Notes: generated by a model not told the origin, from the letters alone. DNA of 64,000 nt from Mycetocola_B reblochoni (GCF_003667525.1 NZ_RCUW01000004.1:1-64000); one strand, 5' to 3'. Numbered from the stretch's first letter, positions 34,975 through 44,679 are shown. Numbers and translations are program-made.

Positions 34975-35972
34975 GCGACGCCGTCACCGATCCGCACGCG
35001 GGCTCCGCGGCGGAGATCGCGTTCGAGGGGGCGCTTCGCCCGTCGACGCTCGACGAGTTCGTCGGGCAGTCGAAGGTGCGCGGCCAGCTGAAGCTCCTGC
35101 TCACCGCGGCCACGTTGCAGGGCCGCACCCCCGACCACATCCTCCTGGCCGGCCCTCCCGGCCTGGGAAAGACCACTCTGTCGATGATCGTCGCCGAGGA
35201 GACGGGGAAGCCGCTGCGGATGTCCAGCGGACCGGCGATCCAGCATTCGGGTGACCTCGCCGCCGTGCTGTCGAGCCTGACCCCCGGCGAGGTCCTGTTC
35301 ATCGACGAGATCCACCGCATGGCGCGCTCGGCGGAGGAGATGCTCTACCTGGCGATGGAGGACTTCCGGATCGACATCATGGTCGGCAAGGGCGCGGGCG
35401 CCACCTCGGTGCCGCTCGAGCTGTCGCCGTTCACCCTCGTGGGCGCGACGACGCGGTCGGGCCTGCTTCCGAACCCGCTCAGGGACCGCTTCGGCTTCAC
35501 CGCGCACCTCGAGTTCTACGCGACGGAGGAGCTCGAGCAAGTCGTCGCGCGCGCCGCCGCCCTCCTCGGTGTCGACCTCGCCTCCGACGGCGTCCACGAG
35601 ATCGCCTCGCGCAGCAGGGGGACGCCGCGCATCGCGAACCGGCTGCTCCGCCGCGTCCGCGACTTCGCCCTCGTGCACTCCGAGCGGGCCGACATCTCCG
35701 CGGTGCGCGGTGCGCTCGAGCTGTACGACGTCGACGAGCGCGGCCTGGACCGCCTCGACCGCGCCGTCATGGAGACGCTGCTCACCCGATTCGCCGGAGG
35801 CCCCGTCGGGCTCGGAACCCTGTCGATGTCGGTGGGGGAGGAGCCCGAGACGGTGGAGAGCGTCGTCGAGCCGTTCCTCGTCAGGGCCGGGCTCATCGCG
35901 CGGACGCCGCGCGGTCGCATCGCCACGGCCGAGGCCTGGAGGCACTTCGGGATGGCGCAGCCGTCGTCGTGA
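34971..35972 (+). CDS. ruvB: Holliday junction branch-migration ATPase RuvB
   Basis: 333 residues of an AAA+ motor: Walker A LLAGPPGLGKTTLS (about 57-70), Walker B LFIDEIHRM, sensor 1 GATTRSGLL, arginine finger in NPLRDRFGF, and the C-terminal winged helix with TPRGRIATAEAWRHFG. It ends the ruvCAB operon. The next gene, yajC, has its own promoter-like sequence. Confidence 0.97.
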   Translation: MSDAVTDPHAGSAAEIAFEGALRPSTLDEFVGQSKVRGQLKLLLTAATLQGRTPDHILLAGPPGLGKTTLSMIVAEETGKPLRMSSGPAIQHSGDLAAVLSSLTPGEVLFIDEIHRMARSAEEMLYLAMEDFRIDIMVGKGAGATSVPLELSPFTLVGATTRSGLLPNPLRDRFGFTAHLEFYATEELEQVVARAAALLGVDLASDGVHEIASRSRGTPRIANRLLRRVRDFALVHSERADISAVRGALELYDVDERGLDRLDRAVMETLLTRFAGGPVGLGTLSMSVGEEPETVESVVEPFLVRAGLIARTPRGRIATAEAWRHFGMAQPSS

Positions 35973-36009
35973 ACCGCCGTCCGGGCCTGTCCTCCGACTC
36001 CGCCCGCCC

Positions 36010-36040
36010 CGGGTGTGGCAACGTCGGTGCCATATACTGC
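36010..36040 (+). promoter_or_regulatory. candidate promoter of yajC-secD-secF
   Basis: TATACT at 36033-36038 matches the sigma-70-type -10 consensus well and lies about 65 bp before the yajC ATG; the -35 region near 36010-36016 (GGGTGTGG) is poor. The ruvB-yajC gap is the largest spacer of this stretch. Confidence 0.45.
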
Positions 36041-36104
36041 CGGAGAACCCCCCGACCGACCCGATGACAGCCGCGCCCCGCGGCCGAAAGGCTCACTTCT
36101 TTTT

Positions 36105-36431
36105 ATGGACATCATGCAGTACGCCATGCTGGCGATCCTCGCCGTTCTCATCTTCTTCATGTTCCGCAACGGCCAGAAGCGCAAGAAGGACCTCGCCGCC
36201 CTCCGGTCGAGCATCGTCCCCGGTGCGACGGTCATGACCAACTTCGGTCTGTTCGGCTCCATCGTCTCCATCGACGAGAACGAGAACAAGACCCAGCTCG
36301 AGATCGCCCCCGGCGTCGTCGTCGGCGTGCACAGCCAGGCCATCGCCCGCGTCGTCGACGATGTGCAGCAGCCCGCGGACGACATCATCGGCTCCGACGC
36401 GCCCAGCGACAACGACACCAAGAACAACTAG
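36105..36431 (+). CDS. yajC: Sec translocon auxiliary subunit YajC
   Basis: 108 residues from the ATG at 36105 (an ATG 9 bp later is also possible). A single N-terminal membrane helix (MQYAMLAILAVLIFFMFR) is followed by a conserved cytosolic domain (KRKKDLAALRSSIVPGATVMT, then ENKTQLEIAPGVVVGVHSQA) and an acidic tail. YajC associates with SecDF, whose genes follow. The N-terminus lacks an obvious ribosome site apart from AAAGG about 15 bases upstream. Confidence 0.93.
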   Translation: MDIMQYAMLAILAVLIFFMFRNGQKRKKDLAALRSSIVPGATVMTNFGLFGSIVSIDENENKTQLEIAPGVVVGVHSQAIARVVDDVQQPADDIIGSDAPSDNDTKNN

Positions 36432-36477
36432 TCAGCCGGACGGCCGTCAGCGCCGCCGAGAAGAGAACAGAGCATTC

Positions 36478-38193
36478 GTGGCACCCACATCGTCGACGCC
36501 TGTCCGCCAGGCGAGGAAGACACTGACCTGGCTGGGGGCGTTGACCGCCGTCCTGGCGGCGGCACTCGTCGCGGGGGTGATCTGGAGCACCGCGAGCTGG
36601 GCTCCCAAACTCGCCCTCGACCTCGAGGGGGGCACCCAGGTGATCCTCTCGGCCAAGCTGTCCGAGGGTCAGCAGGTCTCGCAGGACCAGCTCAACCAGG
36701 CCGTGAGCATCATCAGGCAGCGCGTCGACGCCTCAGGCGTGTCCGAGGCGGAGATCAGCACCCAGGGTTCGAGCAACATCGTCGTCTCCATGCCGGGTGA
36801 GATCGACGACGCGACGCGCGAGCGGATCGAGTCGTCCGCGCAGCTGCAGTTCCGTCCGGTGATCGCCACGAGCGCACCGGCGAACACCTTCGTCGGCGAG
36901 GACCAGGTCGAGACCCCGTACCCGACCCCTGACGACTCGATGGCCGACACGCCCTCGGCCGAGCCGACGGACGCCAGCGACCCCAACTGGATCACCGAGC
37001 GGCTGAGCGCCGAGTTCCTCGCCTACAACTGCGCGGAGCCCACCGACGCGAGCGACGCGCCCGCCGACGAGCCGCTCATCACCTGCGCGACGGACGGCAC
37101 GGCCAAGTACCTCCTCGGCCCGGTCGAGCTCACCGGAGAGTCGATCACCGACGCCACGGCGGGGATCCAGTCGAACAGCCAGGGCGCCAGCACCGGCGTG
37201 TGGGGCGTCAACATCGTCCTCAACGGCCACGGCACCGAGGTCTTCGGCGACATCAGCCAGCGGCTGTACGGCGCCGAGGCGCCGCAGAACCAGTTCGCCT
37301 TCGTCCTCGACGGTTCGGTCCTGTCCGCACCGAGCATGAACGGCCTGATCACCAACGGCAAGCCCAGCATCACCGGGTCCTTCAACCAGGACAGCGCGCA
37401 GGCCCTCGCCGACCAGCTCAAGTACGGCGCGCTCCCCATCAGCTTCACCGTGCAGTCCTCGGACACCATCTCGGCGACGCTCGGTGACACGCAACTTCAG
37501 ATCGGCCTCATCTTCGGCCTCATCGGACTCCTGCTCGTGGTCGTGTACACGCTGTTCCAATACCGGCTGCTCGGTTTCGTCACCATCGCCTCGCTCATCG
37601 TCGCCGGTGTCCTCACCTATCTCGCGATCGCACTGCTGTCCTGGCGTGAGGGGTACCGGCTCTCGCTCGCCGGCGTGGCGGGTCTGATCGTCGCGATCGG
37701 ATTCACGGCGGACTCCTTCATCGTCTACTTCGAGCGCATCAGGGACGAGCTGCGCGACGGCAGGGGACTGGAGTCGGCCGTCGAAGCGGGCTGGCGTCGC
37801 GCCAAGCGCACGATCTTCGCGTCGAAGGCCGTCAACCTGCTCTCCGCGGTGGTGCTGTACGTGCTCGCCGTCGGCAACGTGCGCGGCTTCGCCTTCACCC
37901 TCGGCGTGACGACGATCATCGACGTCATCGTCGTGTTCCTCTTCACCCACCCGATGATGCAGTTGCTGGCCAAGAGCCGCTTCTTCTCCAGCGGGCACCC
38001 GGCGACGGGGCTCGACCCCCACGCCCTCGGCGCGATCTACCGGGGCCGGGCGCAGTTCCGTGCACCCGACGCCTCGGTCAGCGCATCGAAGCGGCGCAGC
38101 AGCAAGCGCGAGGTGCAGCGCAGACAGACGATCGCGGAACGCAAGGCAGCCGAACTGGGGGACAACCGTCCCGAAGATGGGAAGGACTCCTGA
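36478..38193 (+). CDS. secD: protein translocase subunit SecD
   Basis: 571 residues from the GTG at 36478 (GAGAAGAGAACAGAG upstream). It has an N-terminal membrane helix (LGALTAVLAAALVAGVIWS), the motif LDLEGGTQVIL, a large periplasmic domain containing a Pro/Asp/Thr-rich insertion of about 30 residues (near 143-175), and five C-terminal membrane segments (IGLIFGLIGLLLVVVYTLF onward) with GLIVAIGFTADSFIVYFERIRDE-type family sequence. SecD uses the proton gradient to pull exported proteins. It overlaps secF (TGATG). Confidence 0.95.
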   Translation: MAPTSSTPVRQARKTLTWLGALTAVLAAALVAGVIWSTASWAPKLALDLEGGTQVILSAKLSEGQQVSQDQLNQAVSIIRQRVDASGVSEAEISTQGSSNIVVSMPGEIDDATRERIESSAQLQFRPVIATSAPANTFVGEDQVETPYPTPDDSMADTPSAEPTDASDPNWITERLSAEFLAYNCAEPTDASDAPADEPLITCATDGTAKYLLGPVELTGESITDATAGIQSNSQGASTGVWGVNIVLNGHGTEVFGDISQRLYGAEAPQNQFAFVLDGSVLSAPSMNGLITNGKPSITGSFNQDSAQALADQLKYGALPISFTVQSSDTISATLGDTQLQIGLIFGLIGLLLVVVYTLFQYRLLGFVTIASLIVAGVLTYLAIALLSWREGYRLSLAGVAGLIVAIGFTADSFIVYFERIRDELRDGRGLESAVEAGWRRAKRTIFASKAVNLLSAVVLYVLAVGNVRGFAFTLGVTTIIDVIVVFLFTHPMMQLLAKSRFFSSGHPATGLDPHALGAIYRGRAQFRAPDASVSASKRRSSKREVQRRQTIAERKAAELGDNRPEDGKDS

Positions 38194-39191
38194 TGGTCAG
38201 CAACCTGACGTCGTTCGGTAACGACCTCTACACGGGCAAGCGCTCGATCAACTTCGTCGGCAACCGCAAGATCTGGTTCAGCGTCGCGATCGTCCTCGTG
38301 GTGATCTCCGTGCTCATCCCGGTCGCCCGTGGCGGCTTCAACTTCTCCATCGAGTTCACCGGTGGGTCGCAGTTCACCGTCTCCGGCGCGTCCAGCTCGG
38401 AGACGACGATCGCCACGACCGCGGTCGACGACGTCGTCTCCAATGCGAACGCCCGCGTCACGACTGTCGGCGACGGCGGCATCCGCGTGCAGACCGACCA
38501 GCTCACTGCCGACGAGACGCTGCAGGTGAGCCGTGCACTGGCCTCTGCCTACGACGTCGACGAGTCGGAGATCACGAACTCCTTCATCGGGGCGTCGTGG
38601 GGCCAGGACATCACCAGGCAGGCCCTTCTCGGGCTCGTCGTGTTCCTCGCCCTCGCGTTCCTGACCATGGCGCTGTACTTCCGCACCTGGAAGATGTCGG
38701 CGGCGGCGATGATCGCGCTGCTGGACGTGCTCGTCATCACACTGGGCGTGTACGCGGCCTCCGACTTCGAGGTCAGCCCCGCCACGGTGATCGGGTTCCT
38801 GACAATCCTCGGGTATTCGCTCTACGACACGGTGGTGGTGTTCGACAAGATCAGGGAGAACACCACGGAGGATTCGGGGGAGCGCTCCAGCAGGACGTTC
38901 TCCGAGTCCGTCAACCTGGCGGTCAACCAGACCCTGGTCCGTTCGATCAACACCTCGGTGGTGGCCGCGCTCCCCGTGGCGGCGATCCTCGTCAGCGGCA
39001 TCTTCATGCCCGGCGTCGAGACGCTGCGCGACATCGCCCTGTCCCTCCTCGTCGGAATCCTGGTGGCGACGTACTCGACGATCTTCGTCGCGGCGCCGCT
39101 GTACGCGCTCTTCCGTGAGAAGGAGCCGACGATCGCCGAGCGCGACGCGCGCGTACTGGCCGCACGCGAGAAGGCACTCGGAGAGAACTAG
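38193..39191 (+). CDS. secF: protein translocase subunit SecF
   Basis: 332 residues: N-terminal helix (IWFSVAIVLVVISVLIPVAR), the motif NFSIEFTGGSQFTV (family: GxxFxGG), a periplasmic domain, and a five-helix membrane bundle with TILGYSLYDTVVVFDKIREN (signature GYSxxDTVVxFDRIREN). It partners SecD and YajC. A strong hairpin terminator follows. Confidence 0.96.
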   Translation: MVSNLTSFGNDLYTGKRSINFVGNRKIWFSVAIVLVVISVLIPVARGGFNFSIEFTGGSQFTVSGASSSETTIATTAVDDVVSNANARVTTVGDGGIRVQTDQLTADETLQVSRALASAYDVDESEITNSFIGASWGQDITRQALLGLVVFLALAFLTMALYFRTWKMSAAAMIALLDVLVITLGVYAASDFEVSPATVIGFLTILGYSLYDTVVVFDKIRENTTEDSGERSSRTFSESVNLAVNQTLVRSINTSVVAALPVAAILVSGIFMPGVETLRDIALSLLVGILVATYSTIFVAAPLYALFREKEPTIAERDARVLAAREKALGEN

Positions 39192-39202
39192 GCCGCACGC
39201 GG

Positions 39203-39238
39203 CGAGCGGGGCGTGGAATGATCCACGCCCCGCTCGCG
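39203..39238 (+). terminator. hairpin terminator after secF
   Basis: A perfect 16-bp inverted repeat (left arm begins GCGAGCGGGGCG, loop ATGA, right arm ends CCCGCTCGC) lies 11 bp after the secF stop. No T-run follows, but the stem is long and GC-rich. It separates the sec operon from relA. Confidence 0.75.
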
Positions 39239-39262
39239 TCATACTTGTCAGAGGAGGTCACC

Positions 39263-41518
39263 ATGTCAGAGACAACGTCATCCACCGCCTCGCTGCGGCG
39301 CCTGGTCCCGAGGATCTTCTCGAAGGCGCAGCCGGCCGGTGCGATCGATCGGCTGACGAAGACCGCCCGGCTGCACAACCCCCGCGCCGACCTCAGCGTG
39401 ATCGAACGCGCCTACGAGGTGGCGGAGCGTGCGCACCGGACGCAGAAGCGGCAGAGCGGCGAGCCGTACATCACGCACCCGCTGGCCGTGGCCCAGATCC
39501 TCGCTGACCTCGGAATCGGAGCGAAGACGCTCGCTGCCGCACTGCTGCACGATACGGTCGAGGACACCGACTACACCCTCGAGGAGCTGCGAGCCGACTT
39601 CGGCGACGAGATCGCGATGCTCGTCGACGGCGTCACGAAGCTCGACAAGGTCAAGTACGGGGACGCCGCCCAGGCGGAGACCGTCCGCAAGATGATCGTG
39701 GCCATGTCGAAAGACATCCGCGTGCTCATCATCAAGCTGGCCGACCGGCTGCACAACGCCAGGACGTGGGGCTTCGTCCAGCCGGAGAAGTCGGTACGCA
39801 AGGCCACGGAGACGCTCGAGATCTACGCGCCGCTGGCCGGGCGGCTCGGTATCCAGACCATCAAGGCGGAGCTGCAGGACCTGTCGTTCGCGGTGCTCTA
39901 CCCGAAGATCTACGCCGAGATCGAGAGCCTCGTTCGTCAGCGCACACCGCAGCGCGAAGACTTCGTCGAGCAGGTGATCTCCTCGGTCAGTGACGACCTG
40001 AAGGCGCTGAAGATCCGCGGCAAGGTCGTGGGCCGGCCGAAGGAGTACTACTCGATCTACCAGAAGATGAACGTCCGCGGCCGCGAGTTCAACGACATCT
40101 ACGACCTCGTCGGCATCCGCGTCCTCGTGTCCTCGGTGCAGGACTGCTATGCGGTTCTCGGTGCCGTGCACGCCAGGTGGACGCCGATCCCAGGCCGGTT
40201 CAAGGACTACATCGCGACACCCAAGTACAACCTGTACCAGTCCCTGCACACGAGCGTGATCGGGCCGGGCGGCAAGTCCATCGAGATCCAGATCCGCACG
40301 CACGAGATGCACCAGCATGCCGAGTACGGTGTGGCCGCGCACTGGAAGTACAAGGAGCAGGTCGCCAGCAAGTCCGGCGACGCCGGAACCGGCCTGCCGA
40401 GCGGGACCGACATGGCCTGGCTGGCGCACATCTCCGACTGGCAGGCGGAGACGGCCGACCCGGGGGAGTTCCTCGATTCCCTCCGCTACGAGATCGGCGC
40501 CAAGGAAGTCTACGTCTTCACGCCGAAGGGCCGCGTGATCGGCCTGCCCTCGGGTGCCACCCCGGTCGACTTCGCCTACGCCGTCCACACCGAGGTGGGC
40601 CACCGCACGATGGGCGCGAAGGTCAACGGCCGTCTGATGCCCCTCGAGACGGCCCTCAGCAGCGGTGACGTCGTCGAGGTGTTCACCTCCAAGAACCCCG
40701 ACTCCGGCCCCAGCCAGGACTGGCTCAACTTCGTCAAGAGCCCCCGCGCGCGCAACAAGATCCGCCAATGGTTCACCAAGGAGCGTCGGGACGAGGCGAT
40801 CGAGCAAGGCAAGGACGCCATCGGGCGCGCCATGCGCAAGCAGAACCTGCCGTTGCAACGGCTCATGGGTCAGGACTCCTTCGCCGAGGTGGCCGCACAG
40901 CTCCACTACGAGGACGTGTCCGCTCTGTACGCCGCCGTCGGTGAGGGCCATGTGTCGACCCAGTCGGTGCTCGAGAAGGTCGCCCTGCTCCTCCAGGGCG
41001 GTTCGGAGACCGATGCGGCCGAGGTGGACTTCCCGATTCACGGCAAGACCCGGGTGCGTCCGCACAGCGATTCGGGCGTCCTCGTCAGGGGCGCTCCGGA
41101 CATCCTGGTGAAGCTCGCGAAGTGCTGTACGCCGGTGCCGGGCGACGAGATCGTCGGATTCGTCACGAGGGGCAGCGGGGTCTCGGTCCACCAGGCCGCC
41201 TGCCAGAACGTGCAGTCGTTGCTGTCCGAGCCCGAGCGGATGATCGAGGTCGAGTGGGCACCGAGCTCGGCGAGCGTGTTCATGGTGAACATCCAGGTCG
41301 AGGCGCTCGACAGGGCCGGCCTGCTCAGCGATGTGACCCGGGTGCTGAGCGAGTACCACGTCAACATCCTGTCGGCGTCGGTCAACACCTCGAACGCGCG
41401 CCTGGCGATCAGTCGATTCGTGTTCGAGATGGGCGACACCACCCATCTGGACCGCGTGCTCAACGCCGTCAGACGCATCGACGCCGTCTACGACGTCTAC
41501 CGGGTCAACGCGGGCTAG
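39263..41518 (+). CDS. relA: bifunctional (p)ppGpp synthetase/hydrolase
   Basis: 751 residues from the ATG at 39263 (GAGGAGG 5 bases upstream). Domains in order: HD hydrolase (about 40-190; LLHDTVEDT and LADRLHNART), synthetase (about 230-360; KEYYSIYQKM, GRFKDYIATPKYNLYQSLHT, IEIQIRTHEMHQHAE), TGS (about 400-460), zinc-finger/helical region with KCCTPVPGDEIVGFVTRG, and ACT (about 670-745). Intact HD and synthetase motifs show it can both make and degrade the stringent-response alarmone, as usual for the single Rel of Actinobacteria. Confidence 0.97.
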   Translation: MSETTSSTASLRRLVPRIFSKAQPAGAIDRLTKTARLHNPRADLSVIERAYEVAERAHRTQKRQSGEPYITHPLAVAQILADLGIGAKTLAAALLHDTVEDTDYTLEELRADFGDEIAMLVDGVTKLDKVKYGDAAQAETVRKMIVAMSKDIRVLIIKLADRLHNARTWGFVQPEKSVRKATETLEIYAPLAGRLGIQTIKAELQDLSFAVLYPKIYAEIESLVRQRTPQREDFVEQVISSVSDDLKALKIRGKVVGRPKEYYSIYQKMNVRGREFNDIYDLVGIRVLVSSVQDCYAVLGAVHARWTPIPGRFKDYIATPKYNLYQSLHTSVIGPGGKSIEIQIRTHEMHQHAEYGVAAHWKYKEQVASKSGDAGTGLPSGTDMAWLAHISDWQAETADPGEFLDSLRYEIGAKEVYVFTPKGRVIGLPSGATPVDFAYAVHTEVGHRTMGAKVNGRLMPLETALSSGDVVEVFTSKNPDSGPSQDWLNFVKSPRARNKIRQWFTKERRDEAIEQGKDAIGRAMRKQNLPLQRLMGQDSFAEVAAQLHYEDVSALYAAVGEGHVSTQSVLEKVALLLQGGSETDAAEVDFPIHGKTRVRPHSDSGVLVRGAPDILVKLAKCCTPVPGDEIVGFVTRGSGVSVHQAACQNVQSLLSEPERMIEVEWAPSSASVFMVNIQVEALDRAGLLSDVTRVLSEYHVNILSASVNTSNARLAISRFVFEMGDTTHLDRVLNAVRRIDAVYDVYRVNAG

Positions 41519-41528
41519 CACCGGACGC

Positions 41529-42269
41529 TCAGGCCACCGACCTGGTCGGCATACCGGTCACCGCGACGCCGGCCGCGCCCGTCGCCACATGGACGGAGCG
41601 CTCCTCCCCGGCGCGTCCGGGGTCGACGGACCGCAGGGCGGGCCGTGTCGAGCGCACCCGCACCGCACCTCCCGCGACGGCGCTCAACACCCCGAGCAGC
41701 TCCGCGTGGCGTCGGGCACCGCACGTCCTGCGGAGGAGCTCGTCAACCTCATCCCCGACCCGGCCCATCCACCGGTCGTACATGAACCTCAGGGCGACGG
41801 CGTGCTCCGCCCGACCGCGGAGGACGCCGAGCGACTCCGGGTGCACCGGCGAGAGCGTGTCCAGCCGGAGCGCGAGGTCGAGGATCGTCGCCGCGGGGGT
41901 CAACACCGCCACGGAGGACAACGACCACAGCTGGTCCGCGTCGACCGGACGCTCGCTCACCCGCATCCGGGCGCGTCCCGACGGGCGGAACCGCGCCTCG
42001 GGACGTGAGATGACCTCGTCGGCGCGGGGCGGCTCGGCCGTGCACCCGTGAATCCAGGCGGCGGACGCCCCGGCGACGACGAGTCGACGTCGGGCTGACT
42101 CGCTCCACCCATCGGCGATGCTCCGCGCACGCGTCTCGGCACAGTCCGGCTCGTCGATCAGTCGATAACGGCCGACCGCGAGATCGACCAGGCAGCCCTC
42201 GTTCCGCAGCGCGCTGAGTTCGGCCGGCAGGAAGCCGTCGAGAGGGAAGTCCGGTCGCGGTGATGTCAT
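41529..42269 (-). CDS. AbiEi-like / DUF-type wHTH protein of unknown role
   Basis: 246 residues from the ATG at 42269 (a start 9 bp upstream is possible). It has an N-terminal wHTH-like stretch (LPAELSALRNEGCLVDLAVG, then RYRLIDEP), a central ASAAWIHGC segment typical of AbiEi-like antitoxin-family proteins in Actinobacteria, and an Arg-rich C-terminal half. No toxin gene (AbiEii-type nucleotidyltransferase) is adjacent. It converges on relA with a 10-bp gap. It is probably a stand-alone regulator; function unproven. Confidence 0.6.
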   Translation of the reverse strand: MTSPRPDFPLDGFLPAELSALRNEGCLVDLAVGRYRLIDEPDCAETRARSIADGWSESARRRLVVAGASAAWIHGCTAEPPRADEVISRPEARFRPSGRARMRVSERPVDADQLWSLSSVAVLTPAATILDLALRLDTLSPVHPESLGVLRGRAEHAVALRFMYDRWMGRVGDEVDELLRRTCGARRHAELLGVLSAVAGGAVRVRSTRPALRSVDPGRAGEERSVHVATGAAGVAVTGMPTRSVA

Positions 42270-42393
42270 GGACGGCATCGTGCGGGCTCAGCGCCCGTGC
42301 GTCCGAGCGAGACGGCCGACTGTGGAAAGCGGTCCTGCTCGTGCGTCCGGGGATGACGCTGACCCCACGGCCGCACACGGCACCCGGAACGGC

Positions 42394-42434
42394 TGACGCC
42401 CCGGAGGGACCGGTCGGGTCCCTCCGGGGCGTCA
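42394..42434 (-). terminator. hairpin terminator after the DUF349 gene
   Basis: An 18-bp perfect inverted repeat with a 5-base loop (left arm TGACGCCCCGGAGGGACC) lies 16 bp after the stop of the minus-strand DUF349 gene. No poly-T. Confidence 0.75.
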
Positions 42435-42450
42435 GTGTTGCGTGCCCGGC

Positions 42451-43680
42451 TCAGCCGAGGGCGTCGAGCCAGGTGCGCTGGGCGTCCAGAGCCTCCTGCG
42501 CCGCGGCGATCGCGGCCGCGTCGCCACGCTCCTTCGCCTCGGCGAGCTCCGTCTCCCGCTGCGCAATGGACTGCTCCAGCTGCGCGGCCAGGCCCTGGGA
42601 GCGCGCCTTCTTCTCGGGGTTGTTGTTGGCCCAGAAGCGGTCGTCCAGCTGCTTCACGTGCTGCTCGATCGCGCGGAGTCTGTCCTCGACGGGGCGGAGC
42701 GATTCGCGGGGGACACGGCCGATCTCGTCCCAGCGCAGCTGGATCGCGGTGAGACGCTGCCTGGCCTGCTCGCGGTCGGTGATCGCCAGGATCGGCTCGG
42801 CCTCGTCGAGCAGTGCACGCTTGAGCACGAGGTTCGCCTCGTACTCCTCGTTCTCCTGCGCGTCGATCTCCGCCTTGGCCTGGTAGATCGCGTCGCCGGC
42901 CGCCTTGAACTTCGCCCAGAGGGCGTCGTCCTGCTTGCGCCCCGCCCTGCCCGACTGCTTCCACTCGTCGAGGAGACGCCTGTACTCGGGAATCGCGTCC
43001 GCTCCGCGCGGGATGAGTGCCTCCGCACGCTCGACGAGCGCCTGCTTACGGTTCCTGGCGTCCTTGTGCGTGGCGTCGAGCTCCGCGAAGAAGCTGCGCC
43101 TGGCGGAGTCGAGGTGGCTCCGTGCCGTGCGGAAGCGCTTCCAGAGCTCGTTCGCCTCACCCTTGGGCAGCCGGGGCCCGCTCTGCTGGTGCTCCTGCCA
43201 CCGGGCGAACAGGGCGGTGACCTGGTCGCCGGCCTGCTTCCACTGGATCTTCGCGAGGTCCTGCGCGGCGAGGGCCTCGATCTCGGTCACGATCGCGGTG
43301 CGCTCGGCGATCGCCTCGGCCAGCTGCTCCTTGGCCTGCTCGTTCTGCTTCTCCGTCAACGACTCGACGGTCCCGCCGAGCGCGGCGACACGGTCGCGGA
43401 GGGCCTGCAGATCACCCACGGCGGCGGGTTCGCGCAGCGTCTCCGTGAGTCCTGCGACGGTCTTGGCGACGTCGGCGGCCGGGGCGGCGCGCTTCACCCG
43501 CTGCTCGAGCAGCGTCACCTGACCGGCGAGGTCCTGGTACTTGCGCTCGAAGTAGGCGAGCGCCTCCTCCGCGGTCGCGTCGGGATAGGCGCCGACCGCC
43601 CGCCAGTCCGCTCCGTCGCGGACGAACACTGTGCCGGTCTCATCGACCCGACCCCAGGATTCCTGATCAGAATGTGCCAC
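42451..43680 (-). CDS. DUF349 coiled-coil protein
   Basis: 409 residues from the GTG at 43680 (AGGTGAGG just upstream; a GTG 9 bp earlier is an alternative). After an N-terminal segment (WGRVDETGTVFVRDGADWRA) come repeated DUF349 units of about 70 residues with the pattern LWKRFRTARSHLDSARRSFF, LWAKFKAAGDAIYQAKAE and LRAIEQHVKQLDDRFWANNN. The protein is mostly helical, highly charged and cytosolic. DUF349 proteins are common in Actinobacteria; their function is not established. Confidence 0.85.
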   Translation of the reverse strand: MAHSDQESWGRVDETGTVFVRDGADWRAVGAYPDATAEEALAYFERKYQDLAGQVTLLEQRVKRAAPAADVAKTVAGLTETLREPAAVGDLQALRDRVAALGGTVESLTEKQNEQAKEQLAEAIAERTAIVTEIEALAAQDLAKIQWKQAGDQVTALFARWQEHQQSGPRLPKGEANELWKRFRTARSHLDSARRSFFAELDATHKDARNRKQALVERAEALIPRGADAIPEYRRLLDEWKQSGRAGRKQDDALWAKFKAAGDAIYQAKAEIDAQENEEYEANLVLKRALLDEAEPILAITDREQARQRLTAIQLRWDEIGRVPRESLRPVEDRLRAIEQHVKQLDDRFWANNNPEKKARSQGLAAQLEQSIAQRETELAEAKERGDAAAIAAAQEALDAQRTWLDALG

Positions 43681-43762
43681 GTGCCTCACCTTGCTGCGCT
43701 GGTCGTGATCGTCACGACGGGGGAAATCACGACAAGCCTATTACCTGGCCGGCCGTGGGGGA

Positions 43763-44557
43763 CTACTCGACGGTCACGCTCGTCATGATCGTCTCGACCG
43801 CGGGGGCTCCGTCCGTGGCGTCGCCCTCGACTCCCTCGTCCGTGATCGTCGACCGCAGCTCGTCCAGTCCCGAGGTGACGTGACCGAGGACGGTGTACCC
43901 GCCGGCGCTGTCCGAGCTGATCGTGGTGTCCTCGTAGACGATGAAGAACTGGCTTCCCATGCTGTAGCCGTCGTCGGCGACGCGGGCCATCGCGATCGTG
44001 CCCGCCGGGTAGACGTCGTCGCTCGGCGCGTTCTCGATGGGGCCGTAGCTGTAGCCGGGTGTTCCGGAGAGGGTCCCGTCGGGCGAGCCGCACTGGAGCA
44101 CGAAGAAACCGCCCGTGGTCAGGCGCGGGCAGCTCAGTCCGTCGTAGAAGCCGGACTGGGTCAGGCTGACGAAGGACGCGACGCCCTGAGGGGCAGCGGC
44201 GCCATCGAGCTCGATGCCGAGCGAGACGTCGTCGTTGACGACGATCTCCCCCTGCCAGCTGCGCCCCTCGCTCAGTTCGATGTCGGGGACCTCGCCACTG
44301 TTCTGACCCGACGTCGAGGTCGGCTCCGGCGTCGAGGCGGTCGCCGTGGCCTCGGGGGCCTCGACTCCGCTCGAGGAGCCGACAACGACGTGAAGGACGA
44401 CGGCCGCGGCGACGACCGCGACGGACGCACCCACGGCGATCCAGTTGTCGCGCACCCGCCGGGCCCGCCTGGTCGTGTGCACCCCCTGCCTGACCTCGTA
44501 CGCGTGCCGACGGCGCCGTTCCTCGCGCTGACGACGTTCCTCGTTCTGCGATGCCAC
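43763..44557 (-). CDS. membrane-anchored cyclophilin-type peptidyl-prolyl isomerase
   Basis: 264 residues from the GTG at 44557 (GAGGAGAG upstream). A very basic cytosolic start (EERRQREERRRRHAYEVRQ), one membrane segment (IAVGASVAVVAAAVVLHVVV), a Ser/Thr/Pro-rich linker, then a cyclophilin domain (APQGVASFVSLTQSGFYDGL, YPAGTIAMARV, SMGSQFFIVYED). It would help fold exported proteins at the cell surface. The catalytic Arg of classical cyclophilins (FHR) is replaced in SCPRLTTGGFFVLQCG, as is typical of this actinobacterial branch. Confidence 0.88.
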   Translation of the reverse strand: MASQNEERRQREERRRRHAYEVRQGVHTTRRARRVRDNWIAVGASVAVVAAAVVLHVVVGSSSGVEAPEATATASTPEPTSTSGQNSGEVPDIELSEGRSWQGEIVVNDDVSLGIELDGAAAPQGVASFVSLTQSGFYDGLSCPRLTTGGFFVLQCGSPDGTLSGTPGYSYGPIENAPSDDVYPAGTIAMARVADDGYSMGSQFFIVYEDTTISSDSAGGYTVLGHVTSGLDELRSTITDEGVEGDATDGAPAVETIMTSVTVE

Positions 44558-44679
44558 AGCTCTCCTCGTGACGATTGTGGGGGCGAACGCTGTCTGAGCG
44601 GACAGCGCTGACCATGCTATCGCTGTCCCGACGCCCCTATCCACACGGCGGTGTCGGTGGCTGGCGATACGGTTGACGG

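Noticed and set aside
39278..41521. 747-codon open frame antisense to relA
   Set aside because: Composition is typical of a high-GC shadow frame (Val/Arg/Asp/Leu-rich, no motifs), while the sense strand encodes a complete Rel protein.
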